Of a stretch of 10,672 nucleotides of DNA, positions 6,644-10,672 are shown one piece after another (position 1 is the first letter of the stretch; every line of letters starts with the position of its first letter). The DNA lies in the NCBI GenBank assembly GCA_018813405.1, contig JAHJBW010000136.1:1-10672 (forward strand). The letters run 5' to 3'. This DNA is from Candidatus Margulisiibacteriota bacterium (GTDB lineage Bacteria > Margulisbacteria > WOR-1 > XYC2-FULL-46-14 > JAHJBW01). A program made the position numbers and the translations under genes. The notes under the pieces were generated by a model, which saw only the letters and a list, made by a program, of their open reading frames with translations, had not been told where the DNA came from and ran no database searches.

Positions 6644-6671
6644 CCGCGTTCTTATAGGAAATCGCCCCTTG

Positions 6672-6686
6672 GTTTGCGACGCAAAC
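6672..6686. other. Perfect 15-bp palindrome abutting the parB-like stop codon
   Basis: GTTTGCG-A-CGCAAAC has 7-bp perfect arms around one base and ends one base before the stop codon. A one-base centre argues against a stable RNA hairpin and for a dimeric protein-binding site. It does not match the parS consensus (TGTTTCACGTGAAACA). Function unknown. Confidence 0.45.
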
Positions 6687-7466
6687 TCAGAAGATTTTGG
6701 CGATTTTTTGCTTCACAATGTCTAAAACCGACTCTAATTTGCCCTCAGGATTATAGTTTATCTCTATCCTTATTGTCTTTTTCCTGGGCTCGATCTTTAT
6801 TCGGGACCCGTCTTTCCTGTTCTCTATAAAAGGTCTAAATGGAGGAATACCAGACTTGCCCTTTAACGACATAATATACGCTATGCTTGTTATATCCTCT
6901 GACCCGATCTTTTCTTTAACGATCCGCTCGTATATTTTTATAACCAGCGCTTTATCATTTATGTACCTGGCTAAAGTCCTGGCATGATTAATAGTTATCT
7001 TGTCCCGCCGAAGTGCTGCCACAATCTCACGCGGCAACTTAAATATTTTTAAGAGCTCATTAACCCTCCCTTTGCTGCGACCCAGTGCCTCTGCCACCTC
7101 TTTCTCAAGCATCTTGTACGAATTAACTAACAGATTAACAACCTCAGCTTCCTCAATGGGCGCGAAATTGGAGCGCACTAAATTTGCCACCATTTCCAGT
7201 CTCAACGCTTCTTTGTCCTTGTGAACAGCTACAACCAAGGCAGGAACAGTAGAGGAGGGCTTGGCACCCAGTTCATCAAGAGCCATAAGTCTTCGGTTGC
7301 CATCGATAACTACATATTCTTTGCCCATCTTGCGGACGATCAAGGGAATGAGTACGCTGCTGGTTTCGATGGAGGCTTTCAATTCATCTAGACCACCAGC
7401 TAAGTCTTTTCGCACCTGTGGGGATGAATAATTAAGCTTGTCGAGACGAATTTGTTTTATTTTCAT
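6687..7466 (-). CDS. ParB/Spo0J-like DNA-binding protein without ParA
   Basis: 259 residues. The N-terminal ParB-like domain (about 1-105) carries the CTP-binding-type motif V53-I-D-G-N-R-R-L as a variant of GERRxRA, and N95-L-V-R-S-N-F-A-P-I-E-E-A as the usual ENLQR-x-PIEEA. The Glu before Asn is replaced by Ala94. A helix-turn-helix follows at about 118-140 (KEVAEALGRSKGRVNELLKI), then a basic C-terminal part ending in an amphipathic helix. Classical ParB binds parS and loads as a clamp for chromosome or plasmid partition; with no ParA neighbour, a regulator or nucleoid-associated role is equally possible. The -10 box TGATATAAT ends 6 nt before the ATG and no ribosome site exists, so the mRNA is predicted leaderless. 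The gene sits in a repeat-rich islet. Confidence 0.85.
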   Translation of the reverse strand: MKIKQIRLDKLNYSSPQVRKDLAGGLDELKASIETSSVLIPLIVRKMGKEYVVIDGNRRLMALDELGAKPSSTVPALVVAVHKDKEALRLEMVANLVRSNFAPIEEAEVVNLLVNSYKMLEKEVAEALGRSKGRVNELLKIFKLPREIVAALRRDKITINHARTLARYINDKALVIKIYERIVKEKIGSEDITSIAYIMSLKGKSGIPPFRPFIENRKDGSRIKIEPRKKTIRIEINYNPEGKLESVLDIVKQKIAKIF

Positions 7467-7472
7467 GGGGAG

Positions 7473-7481
7473 ATTATATCA
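7473..7481 (-). promoter_or_regulatory. Extended -10 promoter of the parB-like gene (leaderless)
   Basis: The minus strand reads TGATATAAT, then CTCCCC, then the ATG at 7466. A start site 7 nt past the -10 box falls on the A of the ATG, the standard geometry of a leaderless transcript. No Shine-Dalgarno is present. Confidence 0.7.
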
Positions 7482-7509
7482 TGGGGTTGGGGAATTCGTA
7501 AGGCGTATG
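7473..7509. repeat. Promoter-bearing interspersed repeat, copy C (short)
   Basis: Aligns gap-free to copy A at an offset of 1938 bp from the -10 box through GAATTCGTAAGGCGTATG, including the exact 21-bp match 7489-7509. It then breaks off at the hairpin element of 7502-7552 instead of continuing into GGCGTAGTGGCGAAA. Confidence 0.8.
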
Positions 7510-7552
7510 CCCCTCGATCCTTCGACTACGCTCAGGACTCGGGGCTTACGCC
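7502..7552. repeat. Palindromic repeat of the 'DPSTTLRT' type
   Basis: Outer arms GGCGTATGCCCC (7502-7513) and GGGGCTTACGCC (7541-7552) pair at 11 of 12 positions. Inside, TCCT (7518-7521) pairs with AGGA (7534-7537) around TCGACTACGCTC. In one frame it reads LDPSTTLRT, a peptide I recall as a common false ORF product in many unrelated environmental genomes, which marks a widely scattered DNA repeat. It separates the divergent parB-like and asdA genes and could form a strong hairpin. Confidence 0.7.
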
Positions 7553-7600
7553 CAACCTGTGCCTCCACGCATAGCAGCTTGCTTTTTCCTCAAAAACCGC

Positions 7601-7615
7601 TAAAATTTGTACAAT
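7601..7615 (+). promoter_or_regulatory. Candidate promoter region of asdA-aspT
   Basis: Two -10-like hexamers, TAAAAT (7601-7606, with TTGCTT at 7579-7584 as a 16-bp-spaced -35 candidate) and TACAAT (7610-7615), precede the gene by about 30-40 nt in an AT-rich stretch. Neither is a perfect match and the choice between them is open. Confidence 0.35.
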
Positions 7616-7642
7616 ATATATAGAAAGAACGAGGTGTATATA

Positions 7643-9223
7643 ATGGGAAGAAGACAGGAGAAAAAATACGAAGCGCTCAGCCCCTTTGAACTCAAGAACA
7701 AACTGATCAGCATGGCCGAAAGCCGCGGGGAAAAGATGATGCTCAACGCAGGCCGCGGCAACCCCAACTGGATTGGCATGGTGCCGCGCAAGGCCTTTTT
7801 CGAGTTCGGCAACTTTGCCGTGGAAGAGTCCGAACGCACCAAACATATGCCCAGATTGGGCAATGTGGCAATCAAACAGGGCATTGCCAAACGCTTTGAG
7901 GCCTTCCTGCGCAAAAAAGGCAGCAAACCCGAGATCAAATTCCTGCGCGAGGCCTATAGGTATGTAACTAATACCCTTAAGATAAACTCCAATGACTTTA
8001 TTTATGAGCTAACCGATGCCATTCTCGGCGACCATTACCCCACACCCGACAGAATGCTTTCTATCTGTGAAAGAATAGTCCACAAATACCTGGAACAGGA
8101 AATGTTCAAGGGCAAAGTAGCTAACGGCAAGTTTGACCTGTTCGCCACCGAAGGCGGCACCGCAGCCATGGACTATATTTTCAACTCTCTCAAGGAAAAC
8201 GGCCTACTTCACCTGAAAGACAAGATCGCCCTGGGGACACCCATCTTTACCCCTTACATTGAGATACCCCATTTGAACGATTATCAAATGATTGAGCTTA
8301 AAATCGTGCAGGACGAGAACAATGACTGGCAGTACCCGGACTCCGAGATTGCCAAGCTGGAAGACCCGGCCGTAAAAGCCTTTTTCCTGGTACATCCTTC
8401 CAACCCCACCTCGGTCGCCATGAACCAAAAGTCACTCAAAAAGATCGCCAACCTGGTTAAGACCAAGCGTAAAGATCTGATTTTGCTGACCGACGATGTT
8501 TACGGCACCTTTGTAAACGACTTTAAGTCCCTGGCGGCCATTGCGCCATACAATACTATTCTGGTCTACTCATATTCTAAATACTTTGGCGCTACCGGCT
8601 GGAGGCTGGGAGTGATCGGCCTGCACGAAAAGAACGTCTTTGACAAAAAGATCAAACAGCTGCCGAAAAACTTCCGCAAGATGCTGCACAAACGCTACAG
8701 CACGGTAGAACTTGATCCCGATAACATGAAGCTGATCGACCGCATGGTGGCTGACAGCCGTTCAGTAGCCCTGCACCATACTGCCGGCCTTTCCACACCT
8801 CAACAGGTGCAAATGGTCTTCTTCTCATTATATTGCCTGATCGATACCAGGAACGCTTACAAAAAAGAAGCCCAGGCCATTGTCAAGAAACGCTTTGAAG
8901 ACCTGTACAAAGCCGCCGGCATTCCTTGCCCGGAACATACTCTTGACGCGCATTACTATACTACTATCGATATTCCCAAACTGGCACAGCAAAGACACGG
9001 AGCAGCCTTTAAAAGATGGTTGAAGAGTAACCACGAGCCCATCGACTTTGTCTGGCGACTGGCGGAAGAAAAACAGGTCGTGCTGATGGACGGAGGAGGG
9101 TTTGACGCGCCCAATATGTCGGTCCGGGTCTCCCTGGCCAACCTGCCGTCAAAGGCTTATACCAAGATCGGCAAAGCCATCAGCGATCTGCTGGAAGAAT
9201 ACTTCAAGGAATTTTCAAAATAG
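7643..9223 (+). CDS. asdA: Aspartate 4-decarboxylase / aspartate aminotransferase (PLP)
   Basis: 526 residues, the usual length of bacterial aspartate beta-decarboxylase (also called aspD), which converts L-aspartate to L-alanine and CO2 with a side aminotransferase activity. It is a fold type I PLP enzyme. Arg38 lies in NAGRGNPN, the PLP phosphate/ring contacts include N254 in HPSNPTS and D285-V-Y287, and Schiff-base Lys313 is in YSYSKYFGATGWRLG. The C-terminal Arg495 (MSVRVSLAN) is placed to bind the substrate carboxylate. ATG 7643 is chosen because GAGGTG (7631-7636) sits 6 nt upstream; an in-frame TTG at 7607 would give a 12-residue extension and has no site. It is followed 9 nt later by the aspartate:alanine antiporter, which specifies the decarboxylase over a plain transaminase. 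Confidence 0.95.
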   Translation: MGRRQEKKYEALSPFELKNKLISMAESRGEKMMLNAGRGNPNWIGMVPRKAFFEFGNFAVEESERTKHMPRLGNVAIKQGIAKRFEAFLRKKGSKPEIKFLREAYRYVTNTLKINSNDFIYELTDAILGDHYPTPDRMLSICERIVHKYLEQEMFKGKVANGKFDLFATEGGTAAMDYIFNSLKENGLLHLKDKIALGTPIFTPYIEIPHLNDYQMIELKIVQDENNDWQYPDSEIAKLEDPAVKAFFLVHPSNPTSVAMNQKSLKKIANLVKTKRKDLILLTDDVYGTFVNDFKSLAAIAPYNTILVYSYSKYFGATGWRLGVIGLHEKNVFDKKIKQLPKNFRKMLHKRYSTVELDPDNMKLIDRMVADSRSVALHHTAGLSTPQQVQMVFFSLYCLIDTRNAYKKEAQAIVKKRFEDLYKAAGIPCPEHTLDAHYYTTIDIPKLAQQRHGAAFKRWLKSNHEPIDFVWRLAEEKQVVLMDGGGFDAPNMSVRVSLANLPSKAYTKIGKAISDLLEEYFKEFSK

Positions 9224-9228
9224 GAGGT
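9222..9228 (+). promoter_or_regulatory. Ribosome binding site of aspT overlapping the asdA stop
   Basis: TAGGAGGT joins the TAG stop of asdA (9221-9223) to a near-consensus AGGAGGT four bases before the aspT ATG at 9233. The two genes are probably co-transcribed and translationally coupled. Confidence 0.85.
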
Positions 9229-9232
9229 TATC

Positions 9233-10672
9233 ATGTTTGAGATGGCAATATCATTCTTGCAAAAGAACGCTCTTATCGTAGTACTGCTGGCCATAGCCCT
9301 GGGAAATGTCATCGGCAAATGGAAGTTCAAGGGGTTCAGTTTTGGGTCCACGGTTGGCGTGCTTTTTGCCGGCCTGGTACTGGGACAACTGCGGATAGAG
9401 GTGGACCCCATCCTTAAGACCATCGGCTTTGCCATTTTCATATTTGCCGTTGGCTACGGTGTAGGGCCGCAGTTTTTTGGGGCGCTCCGCAAAGACGGCC
9501 TTGGATACATATGGGTTTCCCTGGTAGTAGCTTTAACCGGCCTGGTTACCACCATTTTGCTGGCCATATTCTTTAAGTTCGACCCCGGTACGGCCGCGGG
9601 GCTTTTGTCGGGCGCCATGACCCAGTCCACCGTGATCGGTACGGCCGACGGCGCCATAAATGCTTTGCCTATCTCCTCGGCCCAGCAGACAGTCATGCAG
9701 GGAAATGTGGCCATAGCCTATGCCATTACCTATGTTTTTGGCGTGGCGGGCCTTATCCTGTTCTTTAAGATATTCCCAAAAATGGTGGGGGTTGATGTGG
9801 TAAAAGGATCCAAAGAGATCGAAGCAAAAATGTCGGGCGGGGGGGAAGAAAACGCGAAGCCCTGGATTTTTTCCTGGTATAAACGGCTTGACCTGCGGGC
9901 TTATCAGGTAAGTTTTGCCGATAAAAAGGTGAGTGATGTTGAGAAAATGTTGCCCGGGCATGTCACTGTCGAGAGCGTTAAAAGGGCAGACCAGATAATT
10001 GATCCGCAAGCGGACCTTGTGGTCCAACAGGGTGATGAGATAGCTGTTGCTGGTCGCTACAGCTCTTTTGTCGATGCGGAAAAGCTGCTGGGAAAAGAAG
10101 TCGATGACAGCTCGGTGCTTAATGTTAGCGGGGAGATCGCCAGTATTTGTGTTACAAGCCGCCGGGTCTTTGGCCATACCCTGGCTGAGATCGGCGACAG
10201 GTTTGGCCACGGCATATATCTGAAGTCCTTGAGCAGGGGAGGGCATTCAATGCCTTTGACCCGTGATACCCTGGTTAACCGCTGCGACATATTGAAAGTC
10301 AGCGGTTCCGAAAGGAACATTGAAAACTTTATCAAACAGGCGGGTTTCGCGGAAAGAGCAACCTCGGCTACCGACCTTACCATGCTGGGGATCGCCTGCG
10401 TGATCGGGGCTCTGATCGGCATGATAACCGTGCCCATAGCCGGGATCCCTGTCACTCTCGGGTTGGGCGGTGGTGTATTGCTGGCCGGCCTGGTCTGCGG
10501 CTGGCTGCGCGCGGTGCATCCCACCTTTGGCCAGGTTTCGGGCGGCGCGTTGTGGATATTTTCCAACCTGGGGCTTAACCTGTTCGTGGCCTGTGTGGGG
10601 CTTTCTGCCGGACCAACGGCCCTGGACGCCCTCAAACATAACGGCGGAGCCATTTTTCTGGCGGGCATGGTC
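9233..10672 (+). CDS. aspT: Aspartate:alanine antiporter, truncated by the window end
   Basis: The frame is open from the ATG through 480 codons to the last base; family members run about 540-565 residues, so the last helices are missing. It belongs to the AAE exchanger family. N-terminal helices (about 10-185) carry VGYGVGPQFFGAL (73-85) and SGAMTQSTVIGTADGAI. A soluble cytoplasmic part (about 205-370) holds two TrkA-C/RCK_C-like domains. Then the membrane half restarts (about 380 on). The halves are an internal duplication: VLFAGLVLGQL and VGYGVGPQFFGAL in the first match VLLAGLVCGWL and VGLSAGPTALDAL in the second. It swaps external aspartate for internal alanine. With AsdA consuming a proton in the cytoplasm, the exchange is electrogenic and generates proton motive force. 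Confidence 0.93.
   Translation, partial: MFEMAISFLQKNALIVVLLAIALGNVIGKWKFKGFSFGSTVGVLFAGLVLGQLRIEVDPILKTIGFAIFIFAVGYGVGPQFFGALRKDGLGYIWVSLVVALTGLVTTILLAIFFKFDPGTAAGLLSGAMTQSTVIGTADGAINALPISSAQQTVMQGNVAIAYAITYVFGVAGLILFFKIFPKMVGVDVVKGSKEIEAKMSGGGEENAKPWIFSWYKRLDLRAYQVSFADKKVSDVEKMLPGHVTVESVKRADQIIDPQADLVVQQGDEIAVAGRYSSFVDAEKLLGKEVDDSSVLNVSGEIASICVTSRRVFGHTLAEIGDRFGHGIYLKSLSRGGHSMPLTRDTLVNRCDILKVSGSERNIENFIKQAGFAERATSATDLTMLGIACVIGALIGMITVPIAGIPVTLGLGGGVLLAGLVCGWLRAVHPTFGQVSGGALWIFSNLGLNLFVACVGLSAGPTALDALKHNGGAIFLAGMV

Noticed and set aside
6672..6686. Palindrome as a parS site
   Set aside because: GTTTGCGACGCAAAC does not match TGTTTCACGTGAAACA beyond a GTTT arm, so no parS call is made.
7438..7623. 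61-codon plus-strand open frame reading LDPSTTLRT
   Set aside because: It spans the parB start, a promoter and a palindromic repeat; this peptide is a recurrent false product of the repeat DNA.
7607..7642. TTG start giving a 12-residue longer AsdA
   Set aside because: No ribosome site precedes it, while GAGGTG sits 6 nt before the ATG at 7643 and the shorter protein matches the family's start.
9533..10668. Long minus-strand open frames (237, 203 and 130 codons)
   Set aside because: All lie antisense to aspT, whose plus-strand frame is uninterrupted and shows family motifs and an internal duplication.

Overview
The window reads as a chromosomal segment of an uncultivated-type bacterium of middling GC content. 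It has bacterial Shine-Dalgarno sites, extended -10 promoters and Sec/lipoprotein signal peptides. The lineage cannot be fixed from sequence alone. The short interspersed repeats built on GGCGTA units, and a widely scattered palindrome that reads 'DPSTTLRT' when translated, remind me of environmental candidate-phylum genomes; that is an impression, not evidence. There is no phage, CRISPR, transposase or RNA gene.

Region 1 (8-3866, minus strand) is a tight three-gene operon read from one extended -10 promoter. It holds a secreted Ntn amide hydrolase of the choloylglycine hydrolase/penicillin V acylase family, then (11-nt gap) a secreted transglutaminase-like protein with a Cys-His-Asp triad, then (1-nt stop/start overlap) a 12-helix MFS transporter. 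The order suggests that extracytoplasmic amide or peptide chemistry feeds an uptake step. Region 2 (3914-4543, plus) is an unrecognised membrane-anchored protein diverging from that operon. It converges with region 3 (4551-5525, minus), a lipoprotein-type MsrB-MsrA fusion that repairs oxidised methionine outside the cytoplasm.

Region 4 (about 5526-7600) is an accessory-looking islet: a 75-aa cold-shock-like protein, a secreted 139-aa orphan and a ParB-like protein without ParA, separated by repeat-filled spacers. Its main feature is a roughly 75-bp repeat carrying the extended -10 element TG(C/A)TATAAT. It occurs directly upstream of three minus-strand genes (msrBA, the 139-aa orphan, parB) with fixed spacing and no gaps. 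A fourth gene shares only the promoter core, followed by a different repeat. For parB and msrBA the -10 lies so close to the ATG that the transcripts should be leaderless.

Region 5 (7643 to the window end, plus) is an asdA-aspT pair: aspartate 4-decarboxylase plus the start of the aspartate:alanine antiporter. Together they make a proton-motive-force-generating decarboxylation cycle. The antiporter runs off the window after 480 residues.
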